Shown here in pieces: positions 1 to 13,835 of a stretch of 64,000 bases of DNA. The first letter of the stretch is position 1, and the number at the start of each line of letters is the position of its first letter. The position numbers and the translations under genes were made by a program. Origin of the DNA: Crocodylus rhombifer (lineage: Eukaryota > Chordata > Crocodylia > Crocodylidae); NCBI GenBank assembly GCA_038503035.1, contig JAVSML010001164.1:1-64000 (forward strand), given 5' to 3'. The notes below the pieces were generated by a model that saw only the letters and a program-made list of their open reading frames with translations, made no database searches and was not told where the DNA came from.

Positions 1-2046
1 CCCCCCCACAAAAATAGTAGGTATCTAAGAACTAAATCTGGGGAATAAATTCCTGTCTCGATATGACTGGAAACAGGTGCTTATCTCTCTGTTAAGATTA
101 TTCTCCTACATCCCCTCCATATGGCATACACTCCTAGTGGAGAAACCTCTCCTTAAAACCCTGGATGGAAAGGATTTTACAAGGTCCCGGCTGTGAAGGT
201 CATTTTGGGTTATGCATGGGGTGGGGATCTCAGCCGGTATGAATCAGCAGAGCTCAACGGGGCTAGACTGGGCTGAGAATCCGGCCCCTTAACTTCGGGA
301 GCTGGCGCCTTTCCCAGGCTGCTCTGCATATATGGACCACTACCGACGTTGAGTCCAAATCTCCCAGTGGTTGCACTGGTGAGCAATTAACACATCAGAA
401 CAACAACAGCCCTGCATCAAGGCCCAGCTGTTCCTAGGTTTCGTCTAGCGTCTGCCGCGTTATGGTAGCACCTTGCAGCACCGGCCAAAACCAGGGCCCT
501 GCTGTGCTATGTGCCGGGCGCCCACGCAGTCAGTTTGCCATTTACTTCAATGCGCCCTCCCCAAGCTGAGCAACAGGGTTACCATCCGGCACGCCGCGAC
601 AGCGGGCTTTGTCCCAGAGCTTGCAAACCGATCTGACCACCCAGCGACAGGCACTGTCATCGGCCCTGCTCCAGAAGGGGAGAAACAGGACGCAACCCGC
701 AATCTTCGCAAGGCCACACCAAGCATCGGTGGAGCTCGTGTACCCCTCGGGTCCTTGCAAGGGCCCTGTCTGTATGCACTGCTGCGTGCAGGACAAATAA
801 AGCTTAGCTAGCAGCAAACGAGCAAGCTCGGGTCCTGGCAGCAGCAAAGCTTGGGCTGAGCTCCATAGCTTGTGTAGGTCTACGGTCAATGCCTGAGGAC
901 ATCCCCTCTTCCTGGGAAAGCTGCAGCCTGTAATATTGGACAGCCCCTAGCAGAGCCCAAAAGGGAGATTTCCTAAGTCCTCACCTGAGGCATAAACCAT
1001 TGGACTTCTTTGGTAAGCTTATAGCTCTTGCCCCAGACCTATGCCCACCTCCGAGAGGCAACAAAAGTCTTCCACTGCATATCAAAAGAGCTCCTTTTCT
1101 AGCACCTCCAATGCCTATTAACAGGGCAGTGTTTTTCAGGCTACGGCTGCCAGCCTGTAGCAAAGCCCAAGCCAAACCTTGCCCCTGGTCTCCGAGCTGA
1201 CCTGACTACACTGCTTGTTCTCCTAATAATAATCCAGATTTATAGAGAACGAGGCACAGAGTAAACGTTCGGGCTTTTTGCTACAATTTGCAGCACAATG
1301 CTAGGTGGAAATGGATACAAATCAGCCCACTCCAAGCTCTGGCAGAGACCCATAGAAACTGGAAATGGAAAAGACCTATTTGATCATCTTGCTCAACTCC
1401 CCTCCAGGGCAGGATTGTTCTGCATATGTGCCTTATAACAAACAGCTCGCATCTTACAAAAGAAGAAAAGACTCAGAGTCTGAAATGCATTTAAGCATGT
1501 TTCTCAGAAGGATTTAAACATTTATCTTGCTCCATTATTGATTTGAAAGCCTGTTTCTATGTTTTTCACTGGAAAACACTACCCAAGTTGGAAGCTGATG
1601 AATGGAGGAGTCTGGCTCATAAAAAAAGACCCCCAACCAAGTCATTTCATACTTCACTGAACCCTTGCGACTCCTCCAGGCGATCTCGCGTGGGCTAGCT
1701 TTGTAAAGTAGCGCCCTTGACATGAGCTTCACAGAGGTCAGTGTGGTGCCTCCACCATAGGACACGCTGCTCTTGCAGGATTATCTGAGTCCACAGCCCT
1801 TCTCTGCCAGACTAAATACCACGACTGATTTCCTGACTACATGGTGAGTAGCCAAGAAACCTCAGTGAAGCCAGGATTTCACCTTCTGGGAATTATTGTA
1901 ATGATGTGGCAAAATAGCTCCCACAATAACTTTACCTCAAGGCCTCCATTCCCTTTATTAATGTGAATTTTACACATGACGTGCCATAACTAAAAAAATC
2001 TGGAGTAACAACAGCCTTGTAATTAAGACTTTGGATTTGAATTTAG
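1..2046. other. Intergenic, no gene seen
   Basis: Short open frames occur on both strands here, but none resembles a known protein family or has plausible splice sites with a neighbour. I see no clear repeat termini. Confidence 0.5.
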
Positions 2047-2370
2047 GAGACCTGGATTCAGTTTCTGGCTCTGATGCAGACTCCCTGCATCACCATACCC
2101 AGATCCTCAATGGTGCCTACACCTCACTGAAACCCTTATGAGTTAGTACCTGAATACCCTTTATGAGCCGGTCCACAGGATCTCTGTGCCCCTGTTCCCC
2201 ATTTGTACAATGGGGGATAATGGCATTTCCTCTGTTTGTCTGTACTATTCAGGCTACAAGCACTTCGGACCAGAGAGTATTTCACATGTCCATACAGTGC
2301 CTTGAATAGTAGGGCCCACATGCTGAATGCAATGTCAAGGTGCCAAATAAATACAAATGATAGCATGTGT
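2047..2370 (+). repeat. Old MIR-like SINE copy
   Basis: The block follows the order of a MIR-type tRNA-derived SINE: a GACCTGGATTCAGTTTCTGG-type stretch, then a CTCTGTGCCCCTGTTCCCC stretch leading into an ATTTGTACAATGGGGGATAA core, then a tail resembling the CAGTGCCTGG segment. It is strongly diverged, so the ends are approximate. It has no coding potential. Confidence 0.55.
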
Positions 2371-5337
2371 TTGGCAAAGATGCAATGAGGAGGTAGCACC
2401 AACACGATCTAACCCAGAGCCATCAACATGTACCAGCCTGAAATGGTAGACAACGGTGTACAACAGAAAATATTTACTGGGCTGCATAATCCTAGGCTGG
2501 TCCCTTTAATACTCACTAGCGCAGAAGCACAGCTGGGAAGCTGTGAATGAACATACGATGTGCAAACGCAGGATTACTGATTATAAGGACAGATGAAAAG
2601 TGGAGATTTATGTCAGTATTAAAATTAATTAGGATCCCAGTGCTAAACTTGTACAGGGGAGGCCAGATCCTCATCTGACATAAATCAACAATCACTTTCA
2701 CTGTCAGTGGAGCTACACCACTTTGCACCCTCTGGGGACCTGGCCCTGAGTCTTTTGGATTAAGTTGTAGCGCGGGACCCTGCCATAGCACAAACTGTAC
2801 TTTTTTTCAGTGCGGTTTGATAAGAGCCAAACTTCTTTTCTAGTGAACTGTCAGTGAGTAGCACAAGTTATTTTAATGGCTACATCACTTCAAACAACGC
2901 TTTTACCATCTGTTCTACCCTCTAATTACAAATGCAAAAAAGGACATAATTCACAATCAAATCATATAAAAAGGGGGAAAGAATAAGCAATTAAAATGCA
3001 CATTCAGCCAGGCAAATCAGATGCTCCTTCCGTACTGCTTGAGCAAAGGTGCCTTGAGTATTGCTCCTGCCTATTAGGGTTTGGATAGCAAATGTTACCA
3101 GACTGCCGGGGACTGAACTCCAGGCTGGTTTCTGATGACTTCATCCCCTCACTACAGATAACTCTCCTTGAGACACCATTCACTAATAACATATCGGAGG
3201 CCAAGGTGGCCATATGTGTTACTAGTGATTTGCTAGCAGGGACGATCATGTCTTCCGGACAGCACGGACAGATATGTCTTTGTTACTTTGTGTGATGCCA
3301 ATTTCCTCTGGTTTTCTTATAGTCCATGAATAAGAGACAAACCACGGGATACATAGGAGATGACTGCTGAGCATTCACCTGCATTTCTTGGAAAAATATC
3401 AAGCAGCCAAATTCACGTGGTATGGAAATTTTCTGGACTCGGTGAAGTTACACCATGGGAGTCTGTATATGCCCTGTGCAAACTGTTCGTTAACATTAGG
3501 ACACCCTCTATCACTTTGTACTCTATATCTAGCAGGCTCAAATTTAAAGTGGTCTTCCCTATGCTCAGGTGGCCCCTAAAGGCCTCTAATGTGGCCACAG
3601 ATACCCTGCAAAGAATCTCTTGGTGAGAAACTGCCCACTGGAGCAAGCATCCAAGATCCATGCTCACTATTTACATTCCTCCTTCCCTACCAAACTCAAC
3701 AAAAGGGATGTCCATGGAGCGATACCAGTTGTCCACCAATGCTGGTCATTAAAGAACTTGGACCCATCCGGCCCAGTGGCTGCTCTAAGATACACCAAGT
3801 GCAGTCATCAGAATCACAGACACCTGCTCTGCATCTCTCCTGCCCCACCAAAAGTTTTGGTACAGGAAAGAATTTAGCTTAGCATATCTGGGAATTAAAA
3901 GCAGAACTTTACTGCAAGAATTCAGTGCTTTACATTGGTCAGGTATCCATGTGGTAGCCGTATTGGTCTAGAGGAAAAAGCAATCTGGGCTCATACAAGT
4001 GCTTTACGCTGATACTTGAAGAGCAGCCAGGGAGCAATCACACTAGTTCCAGAGCGAACAACCTGCAAGTCTTTCTTTTCAGACATACTTCCCCCTCTCT
4101 AGCGCAGGAAGAAAAGACCACTTTTGAGAGAAGGAGATCCAGTCCCTAGCAGTTAGCTACCTCAATAGCAACTAAGAACCAATCTCAATCAGATCGTAAT
4201 TCCCTTAAATCCAAAATGAGGAGGTAACGCACTCTACCCTGTCTTCCTCACCCTGGCTGCCTCAGAGTTTTCCTTCACAGTTCTCAAGATCCCTGCCTGC
4301 TTATATTTATCAAGGCATGAGCAAGGTACATTTGGATGCTATTTATATTAGAATACACATAAAGGAATTCCCAGCTGGTGGCTCAGAACGGGTATTAAAT
4401 CGTCCCCTCCAGTTTTCCTTCTAGCCATCTGCCACATTTCAACTATGTTTACTTGCAAGTCATGCCAGTGCTAAAAGCAATGCAGGTCTAAGAGCTAAGT
4501 CTATATGTAATCTATACCTATTTTAAGAAAAAAATAATACACATTCAGCAGTCACAAAGATTACATACTCACTGCTAAACCAAAGCAGAACTCCTCTGCA
4601 GTAGCATGTAGAGATGAACATTTGAAATCAAGCTTTTGACAAGTTTTGAAAAATGCTATGAAGATTATGAAGGGGAAGGTGGTAAGAGGGGTGAGAGGTC
4701 TGGGCAATCCCCACACACCACGCCAATGAAAAAAGCAGCCCAGAATGGAGGGCCGCCCCGTGATAAAGTTTTCTGGTTGCCCTCTTGGCTTTGCTTGCCT
4801 CTGCAACAAATCTCCAGCAGTACATTAGAAATGCCGTATTTCCTAACTTCTTTTTAAATGGCTTCCTTTGACAATGGGCAGTGACTCAAAAAACATTATC
4901 TCCTTGCCCACTGCTCAGAGCTGCAATTCTAGGTCTCCTTCAGGAAGGGAAGGGCAGGGTTTCCAAGTTCTGTTTTAGTCTTACATTACTTTTCTGAGGC
5001 TGAATGGCAGCTGTGATTTTGGACTAATCAATGCACTCAGTAGAGATGAGAGCTGGATCTCAGACACGAATGAGTAAGAAACAGCAAACTGAGAGGCTCA
5101 AGAAGCCACATCTGTCCAGTGAGCCAAGGCAGATCTGCTCACCAGTCTCACCAGTATGTAGTTAGGTTTGGAATATGAAGGTGGCACTTATTTACTGCAT
5201 TTGGCTAGGCAAATATTGCAGGTTACCCCGAGCTGTTTCACATGACAAGGACTGGGGAACTGAAGTCCAAGGAGTTACTTAGCTCACCCCAAGGAATTAT
5301 TCAGCTCACAGCTCAATATTTGGTCCTTACCATCTGC
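2371..5337. other. Intergenic, no gene seen
   Basis: No exon or full-length element was recognised apart from the short repeat fragment near 3.95 kb. The sequence is unremarkable in composition. Confidence 0.45.
3945..4000 (+). repeat. Fragment of a sauropsid interspersed repeat
   Basis: The fragment contains GTAGCCGTATTGGTCTAGAGG-type sequence. Related wording appears near 29.1 kb (GCAGCAGTGTTGGTCTAACA) and, on the opposite strand, in each unit of the tandem array at 37.2-38.2 kb (AACACAGCTACAACCTACAC). The three are probably pieces of related dispersed repeats. Confidence 0.45.
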
Positions 5338-6398
5338 CTTCAATCTGGTATCCCATGATCACCTCTTGGTGAAACTGGCCAATTGTGGCAGCCACTCATC
5401 ATGGTGCCCTGTGACCAGTGGGGTCCCCCAAGGCTCTGTCCTTGGACCCATATTGTTCAACATCTTCATTAATGATGTAGACACTGGAGTCAGGAGCGGA
5501 CTGGCCAAGTTCGTCGATGACACCAAACTTTGGGGCAAAGCATCCACGCCAGAAGATAGGCGGGTGATCCAGGCTGACCTGGACAAGCTCAGCAAATGGG
5601 CGGACGAGAACCTGATGGTGTTTAACACCGAAAAATGCAAGGTTCTCCACCTTGGGAGGAAAAACCTGCAGCATCCTTGTAGGCTCAGCAGTGCTACGCT
5701 GGTTAGCACTATGGAAGAGACTTGGAGGTCATCATTGACCACAAGATGAAGATGAACCTGCAATGCGATGCTGCGGCTAGTAAAGCGACCAAAACGCTGG
5801 CTTGCATCCATAGATACTTCTCAAGCAAATCCCAGGACATCATTCTCCCCTTGTACTCGGCCTTGGTGAGGCCGCAGCTGGAGTACTGCGTCCAGTTTTG
5901 GGCTCCACAATTCAAAAAGGATGTGGAGAAGCCTGAGAGTGTAGAGAAGAGCCACGCGCATGATCAGAGGTCAGGAAAACAGACCTTACGACGACAGGCT
6001 GAGAGCCATGGGACTCTTTAGCCTGGAAAAGCGCAGGCTCAGGGGTGATCTGATGGCCGCCTATAAGTTTATCAGGGGTGACCACCAGGATCTGGGGGAA
6101 CGTTTGTTCACCAGAGCACCCCAAGGGATGATGAGGTTGAACGGTCACAAACTCCTGCAAGACCGTTTCAGGCTGGACATAAGGAAGAATTTCTTTACTG
6201 TCCGAGCCCCCAAGGTCTGGGATTAGCCTGCCATCGGGGGTGGTTCAAGCACCTACACTGAACACCTTCAAGAGTAAATTGCATGCTTATCTTCCTGGGA
6301 TCCTGTGACCCCAGCTGACTTCCTGCCCTTCGGGCAGGGGGCTGGACTCGATGATCTCCCGAGGTCCCTTCCAGCCCTGATGTCTATGATAGCTATGA
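5338..6398 (+). mobile_element. CR1 LINE fragment A, 5' truncated, dead
   Basis: The block encodes the second half of a CR1 non-LTR reverse transcriptase and the 3' end. It begins at a diverged KAFDLVSHHLLLEKLANCG-like motif. It then gives the [10 protein letters not shown] motif and a catalytic-loop variant FVDDTKLWG (usually F/YADD), followed by the QADLDKLSKWADENLMVFN and KCKVLHLGRKN blocks. Later frames continue with LEYCVQFWAP and a [20 protein letters not shown] block. The 3' UTR ends in the CCTTCCAGCCCTGATGTCTA signature. The frame breaks near 5.71 kb and again near 5.94 kb, and sequence around 5.39 kb is deleted compared with the other copies. It cannot make a protein. Confidence 0.92.
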
Positions 6399-7557
6399 AA
6401 ACCATGTCTGCAAAAGGAGACTTTCAAGACTGCTGTTCCTTCCTGGCATGCCAAAGCCATCATCTGGATTCTCTCCTCACTTATACCAGCAGAAAGTTGC
6501 AGCACATGGACTGGGAAATCAGTTCGATTACACTGGTGGAAAATGGGAGAGAGAAGGGAATCAGACCAGTGCATCTGTCCAGACTGCATTAAGCAGCACT
6601 TCAAAGGCAGCTAACCCACCTACAAACGTCTTCTCTCATAACATAGCACTTCCCCCCTGGAAGGTGAATGAAATCCCGTGTAGTAACAAGCAGATCTGAT
6701 GCAGTTTCTCAGTGCTCACAACTGTTCTGGGCCAGAGCCATCAACATCTCAAAAAAACAAAGAAAAAAAAATAGCCCAGGGTCACTTCATCATTGCTGGC
6801 ATATGGGAAGCAATGGGCAGGAGTCAGCTTCTACATTATGCTGTTAGGCAACTTTCCACATCAGTGTCGCTGCTGAATGACCAGCTGCCTGGCTGTAAAA
6901 TGCATGACACGGAGCTATAAGTATTGAAAAACAGCCTAGCTTAGTCAATGTTGTGTGCAGGCAGCACCAAGATGCCCTGGCAATCTTAGCTTCAGCTTTC
7001 CTGTAAATTAAAATTTACGTCCTCCAAACTCCCCAGCATTAAAAAAGACTGTTCAAAAACCCTGAGTATATTTAAAATAAGATAAAATACAGAACTCAAA
7101 GGAAGCTTCAGCGTTTGGAAATGGTTTTTCTATCTGATGTCCAGGGGCGCCTCCCGTCTTCTCTTAGCAAGTGGCATGAAAATCATTCTACATAAAAACA
7201 TGTATGCAAAGGGGACGGCTCCATAGCAAATGTAATTCTGCAGTGCTCCATTGCTTTCCTTCACTGACACCACGTGAGAATAATATAACTAATAACAAGC
7301 AACAGGCACGATACTTCGAACCATGTTAGTTCCCAGAAAGCTTTCTCGATTCCTATTTCCTTTTCAGTGGTGCGTACTATAAAAGTCAGTCAATAAGGGC
7401 TTTGATCTGAGCCTGGGGTTGGGAGACGGATGCTTCTTAAGTTCAAGCCTCGTGCTCTTGGTGACAACTGCCCTTTCGGCCTTGTCGCCCCATCTGTGTG
7501 TTAAGAATAACCCTACTTTCTTCTCCAGGACATGTCCACTGCCAACCAGGATGCAAG
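6399..7557. other. Intergenic, no gene seen
   Basis: Non-coding sequence between the CR1 fragment and the hAT element. No exon, RNA gene or repeat boundary was recognised. Confidence 0.45.
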
Positions 7558-7565
7558 CCCTAGAG

Positions 7566-8474
7566 CACGCTTGTCCAACATATGGCCCGCGGGCCACCAT
7601 ACAGCCCGCCAAGCCATTTTATCTGGCTCGAGGCCCCTCGCTCGGGACAGGCGAGGAGTCTTGGCGTCTGTGCCGCACTCCACGGCGGTGGGGCAGCGGC
7701 GAGAAAAGGCGGGCAGGGCCTGCCCATGGGCCCCAGCCAGCAGCGAGGGGAGGGGACCTGCTTACCCCCACAGGGCTGGGCTCATCACATGAGCCGGGTC
7801 CCACTGCCACTGCCCCGAGGGCTGCCCCAGCCACGCCTGACTGGACGAGCTGGGGACAGCACCTGCAGTTTCTCCTCTGTCTCCACCCCTGGCCCCCGGC
7901 GCGTGGCTGGGGGAGCTACAGCACGGCGTGGTGGACAGAGGTGCTGGGCAGGTTCCAGCGCGGAGCTGGTGGCGCCTCGGGGCCGAGCCGGGCCGGCGCT
8001 GTGGGGCGGCTCCTGCTCCCCTGGGCACTCTCCCCCCAGGCGCTGCGGCCCTCCGGGCCAGGTCACCCGCGCACGAGGCCCGAGGGGGCCACTTCCCACG
8101 TGCTGCTGGGGACGGGGTCCGCACCGGCCAGCAGAAACGGTGGCAGAGCCGCGTGCTGCTCGGGATGGGACGAGTGTGCACTGGTCAGTCCCGAGCGGCA
8201 CACGGCCCCAGATCAACCCCGGCCTGGCCCCGCAGCTTCTCCAGCGCCAGGTCGACCTGGTTGTAGCCAAGTGGCTCCTGCTGCACCGTGTCGACCTGGG
8301 CACGCATGCCATGTCAACCAGCAGCATGCAACTTCATTGGTGTCAACGGTCACGTGACATCACCTCCTGATGTGATACCACTTCCTGTGAGGTCTTTGAA
8401 CACGGCTCGCAGGTCCACTGCATGATGAAGTGTTCGCGATCCGGCCCCACATTCAAAAAGGTTGGACGCCCTTG
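7566..8474. mobile_element. Non-autonomous GC-rich hAT element with 8-bp target duplication
   Basis: The ends are CACGCTTGTCCAAC on the left and, read inward from the right, CAAGGGCGTCCAACC. Both fit the hAT end pattern CA-GGG-GTCCAAC. The element is flanked by a perfect 8-bp direct repeat, CCCTAGAG, at 7558-7565 and 8475-8482, which is the size hAT transposases make. The 909-bp body is strikingly GC-rich and CpG-rich compared with its AT-rich surroundings. Long open frames cross it on both strands, up to 312 codons, but none shows the hAT dimerisation or RNase H-like motifs. They are a by-product of GC-richness, so I call it a non-autonomous copy. Confidence 0.88.
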
Positions 8475-8482
8475 CCCTAGAG

Positions 8483-11400
8483 CCAAAGCAGTCTCTGCAG
8501 GATGTTTGCAACGTTAAGGACGAGAAGGAAGAATCAAATGCCATTCTGTGGCCACAATAGGGCTTTCTTATCTACCTCCAATCTGCTCAGTAGCTACCAT
8601 GGTTAGACCTTAATAGCCCCACAGCTGTTACCCACAGCTTGTACCTCTCGCTGCAGCACAAACGTTTAAGTGCATTAGGAAAGCAAAGAGGATGGTTCTG
8701 CTATAACGCAGCACACAATGGGCATCATAAGCAAATCCACATAGGATTCAAATAAGGAATGTTTTTCCCTTGATACACATTGCAAGGGTGATCTAGAAAG
8801 CCATATCTTGCATACTGATTTAGGGGGGAATGTGTTGGTAAACAAGACAGTAAAATTGGTGCTTTTTCCTCCTGCCTCCCCCAAGAGTCCTCTCTACTGG
8901 ACTCCATAACAAGTATTGCCTGTGGGAGGCAAGGGGAAAAAATAAATTAAAAAAGGTTATAACTGACCAGGAAGAGGACCTGCAGTCGAAAACCCAGGAA
9001 GTTGTGCTTGGGAAGCCAGCTAGTTGGCTCTGCAGGACTCCTTGAGGGATGATACCCAAGGCAGCTGTAGGGGAGATGCTGCAACTTGTCAGGAGGATGA
9101 TAACAGCCAGGCCAGCCTGGGGTCTAGAGCCCAGGGCCTTGCACTCAGGAGACCAATAAATACCTAAATAGGGACTTAGGACCCTAACCTTAGACACCCA
9201 GCTTTTGAAAACCCTGTTTTCCTATGGATCTCCTCTGTAGAAAACCTTAAGATAGAGCAAGGAGAAGACCTTGTTTCCCACCCTTCTCCCCTGCCATTTG
9301 GGGATGATAGTGGGCCTACATCTATCTGCAACAATGCCACGTAGCTGCAATGTAGCTGTCACTAGACAGACCCATCACCTACTATCTCAAGTGGAAAGTT
9401 TTAGTAGGCAGTGTTTGGAAATTGCAAGAACTGAATGACAGAACCAAAAAACATCTACCAATTTGAAGGAACTTTTCTATAAATCCAAAGTAGTAAAACT
9501 GCAGAAACTGGCATAAACCTATCCTGTGGATCAACACATTTTACCACAGTAATTCAATATAACATTGAACCCACACAGCTTAACTACACTCTTCCTACAG
9601 TTAAGACACATTTACCATAGTTTTTAACCTGAGCTGGAGTTTTCTTGTGGAATTGTCTAATAACTGGACTGCAAGCAATGATCTTTACAGTAAGATAAAG
9701 TTTGTCTAAGACGGTGATGGATACATTAGAAATGCCTAAAATAGACGGGACAGATACATTTTGTTCTGCCTAGTATAGTTTAGATCTATTTTATTCTGCT
9801 TAGTAGAAAACCCTCAGTCTGAGAAGGGGAAAGTTCATTAAGTCCAGTAGTCACAATAAATGGGTTGTTCTTGTTGGGTGGTTGAGAAGAACATTTAATT
9901 GGATGTTCCCTGCATTATTTATGAGTCTTCTCTAATGCACGCATCAACACAGTCATGGATGTTGAGACATGGATTTTACTGCTGACCTCCAATAAAAAGC
10001 ACAGTATATTGTCTCCACTGGGGGGTTCAAAGCCATTTAGCATAACCACCTACATGTTTTGCTAATCACCCCTTTTTTTTTTTTTTTTAAATATATGTTG
10101 TGTCTCGGGCCAAATCAGTTCCAAATTCTATTTACTGAGCACAGCCCAGTTGCTCAAGCCTGTGGCGCTACCACTGGCAAGCATCTTACCTCCCAGACCC
10201 TTCGGCCTGGGGCTTTAGATACTCCCAAATCCATGGGAGGCACCCTACGTCCAAGCCCCAAGCCTGGAGGCCTTGGAGCTCAGATGCCACCTAGTCTCGC
10301 TTGCCCCTAGCCAAAAGGCCAAAGGAGCAAGCTAGAGGGGAAAGCCTAAGAGCAATCCCCCCCACCATAAATTGTGTAGCCAAGATCTTCTCATTTGAAG
10401 GCATTTGTAGACTCTTGCAGGGGTCAAGCTGCCTGCAGTGCAATGGGCAGGTCTCCACCCTCTGCACCAAGGCGAGGCCAGGAAGAAAACTCTCCCCACT
10501 GCCAGGTAAGTAAAACCACCTGAGCCATAAACCAGCTCACGGTGGTCTCTCTCAACTTTTCCCTGCATGTAAAGAACTGTCCAGGTTCAGCCAGGACAAA
10601 CTACCTCAGCCAATGCCTCCCCACCTTGATATCATCCATAAGCCACCCAGTCAAGGAGAGACTCTTTATTCTCATCCAGGGACAGGCAGCTGGATTATTT
10701 TTTAAATCCAGTTTAGTGAATGGTGATGCTCCTGTGAATTTAGTGCTTACGAACATTACAAGATCGGCAGCCCTGGAGTCTAAAGGCACCTGTTTATCCA
10801 CAGAGAGGATTCAGCATGGGCAGAGGCAATACAAGATTTCCGATACTATCGCATCAGCCCAGACCTGGAGGGACTAGTTCTAGGAGTAAAAGAGTTGTTC
10901 TGGCTGCATGCTCAATCGATCTCTGACCTCTGTGCCAATGAAGCAGCGACTCAGCAGCGAGCAAAGCAATTTATACAGATTTTCTCCACCATCACCCCTC
11001 TGAGCTGAGCACTCAGCCTGGCGCCTTTTCTCCCTTTACCTTTGCACAGTTTGTCATATCATACAGGTGTCGAAAATCGGAATTGTTCCTAAGGCCCTAA
11101 ATCAATCCAAAAGTTGATTTAGGATGAATCCTTTGCATCCTCGGTATTTCATTCATCTGGTTCTTGACTAAAAGGGTTGCAACGTCCATCTCCACAGTAA
11201 GGCATCATCTAAGGAAAGCCCAGAGGCTGGCCATTCATCAGACGCAGCAGCCCCTCAGTGCAAAGTTGACTGCAGAAGTGGCAAACAGTACCAGGAGGAA
11301 GAAGTAGAACCCGGTGACGTTGGAGCACAACTCTTTCCCTTTGTCTATCTACCGCCATAACAACGCGAGTCTGCCCAAAATGAGCGATGTCTTGTAATCC

Positions 11401-13827
11401 AGCGTGGCGCCATTGAGGATGATTCACTATTGATGGTCTCCAATGAGCACTTGCTATCCTGCTATCCTGAACTGGGATGCTTTCCTGAATGTGGAAGCAC
11501 GGTAATCCTTGGGACCAGATTAAACCCAGTGATGGGAGTGTGTTATGGGTACATACCTCTGGAAAAACCAGGACCCAGGTGGCCTCCTCAGTCTTTTTTT
11601 AGGCCTTCAGAAAGGCAATGGCAGCAAACATCACATGAACTTACCAAGTGAAATCTGCTACAGAAAAAAATCACTCAGAACAACAGAGCCAAATGCTCAG
11701 TTATGCTCTGCTATTTCACAGCCTATAAAAGCCAGGCTGAGGTTGGGCTGACAGCTGATTTGCAGAGGAGCATGTGCCAGGAGGTAAAAGCACAACAGCA
11801 TCCTTCTTGTACCTCAGATTCATGGTATCAGCCTGCTGTGGGCTACTGGAGGAGCCGGGAAAGCACGGGGGATGATGTTGGGCATGTTGGCACAGGGCCC
11901 ATCATGTAGCAATCATTTGCTATGAAAGGGACAGCACCCACACAGCATAATGTGTGCTGTTAGCCTCTGGTTTGCCTTGCTTTGGCCTCTGGATTCGCAC
12001 GCTTCCTAGGTTATGACGTTTGCTTTGCCTGTAAAGTTCAGACTCGCCTATCAAAGGGTTCTTGGAACTAGCCAAACCCCCAAGAAAGCTCTGGGGATCA
12101 GAGGCCTGGTTTTAAAGCTCTCACCAATTATTTCACAAAAAATCAAGGACCACCAAATTATTAGACGACAAACATTTATCAGCATCCTCTTCCATCCACC
12201 TTCTAGTCTAGATGCGCATGGTCTGTTTAACTAGTTGACAAGAGGAGTTACGTTGGAGAAGCAGAGGATCCAGCAAACTGGAAACGGTCCTTAGAAAGCA
12301 GGTGTTTCTGAACAAGTGGACGTATTTATAGTAGCAAAGCTGCCTTTGACCTCAGTTTTGACAAGTTACTCAAGGAACAAAATGTTTCTTCACTCGCAAA
12401 TGCCAGTGCTGCCCTGTACTCCCTTTCCAGTGGACTATTCACAGAGGGCCGCTCCACACTTGGCCTGCACTGACCTCTAGCGACAATAATTGCTAATTAC
12501 TCAATCTATAAAGCCTCCAGTCATGCAAGACAAAGGCCCTGCCGGAGGCCACTCCCTTGGCTTTCACGCCACTTCGATATTGTGGTGGGAAGAGACTGAC
12601 TGAAATAGATGTGCCGACGGATTTAAAAGGACGGGGGTCAGCGCCGCTTGGGTTCAGCATCATGACCTTTTCCAGCCCAATACGACTTGCACCTCCGCTA
12701 CGTTGCATCCACGCATGCAGCACTGTGCAGCGCTGCTGTGACACTCCAGTCGTTCCTGCTCCATCCTACCATGTCTTTATTTAACTGCTCTCAAATTGTA
12801 TGGCTCGTAACAAGGCGTTAATAACTGAGTCCCACGGGAGGAGGAGATGACAACATCCCCTTTGTCAGGCTCCTTGCTTTCCTCTCTTTTTTTTTTTTGC
12901 GCTCTGCCATGCCCTCAGATTGTAATAATAATGATAATGACTTACCATTATAGCAACTTGGGACAATCATTGGTAAGGCTTGCACTTCACCTTGAGTAAT
13001 ACCCTTAATTAGAAAAGGCTGAGAGAATAAATTAAAGAATTATCAGCTGATATTTCTTTGCCCTTTAAAATGCTGAACAATCATCCTCTACCTCAACTGC
13101 CAGCCCTGCTAGCAAGGGACCAAAGGAGAAGAGCCACGGTTCAGACAGGACTCACACTGGCGAGTACCCAGGGCCGCTGCTCACCATGTAACACTGGCCT
13201 CTCAGCAGGTCGACAAGTAGCGAAGCACTGTTTCTTTCAGCTTTGCGGTCCTCTTCGCTGCTTTCTGCCGAGGATGCATGCAAGAACGTAGATCAGCAGC
13301 CTTCACCTGCAGCTGTACCCGGTTGAGAGAGGCTGGCCCTCCCAGCCACTGAGGTCTTCCTCCATCACCCGCAGTTTCCACGTGCCCTTTGACTTGAAGT
13401 CAGGGTGACTTCACCTGAAGACCTGCTTCTCTGCACCTGGATATCCAAGATCTCGCCTGCAATGGTCTTTGTGCCACTTACAAGCAACTGGTACGTGACA
13501 GAAAGATATTGCTAAATAATGCCTGGTGGAGAACTATCTTTATGGCACCTTTATTTCCCATAAACTAGCCCCTCTATCTTCTCCAGCACATAAATACATT
13601 CGCCTAGTAACTAATCATACTGCACATCCCCCCAGCTAAATCAGAAAGTAACTCAACTATCAGGGAGTTTGGTGCAGTAAGGCCTAAAATAAATAATATG
13701 GTGCAGCTATCCTATAGCAATAAAACTTTCCAAAGATTTTTTTCCTCCCAAGCAGCGGACATGCCCTGCAAACTAATGCTTAGATATTTCTCAGGGCCAA
13801 GCTGCAAGAGTGAAAATTCACGCTTAC
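8483..13827. other. Intergenic, no gene seen
   Basis: There are simple poly-T runs near 10.07 and 12.89 kb and short triplet-like stretches. No spliced coding sequence, RNA gene or complete mobile element was recognised. Confidence 0.4.
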
Positions 13828-13835
13828 AACAAATT

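Noticed and set aside
7419..8357. 312-codon plus-strand open frame
   Set aside because: It runs across the border of the GC-rich hAT element, has no family motifs, and similar long frames exist on the opposite strand. Stop codons are rare there because of GC content.
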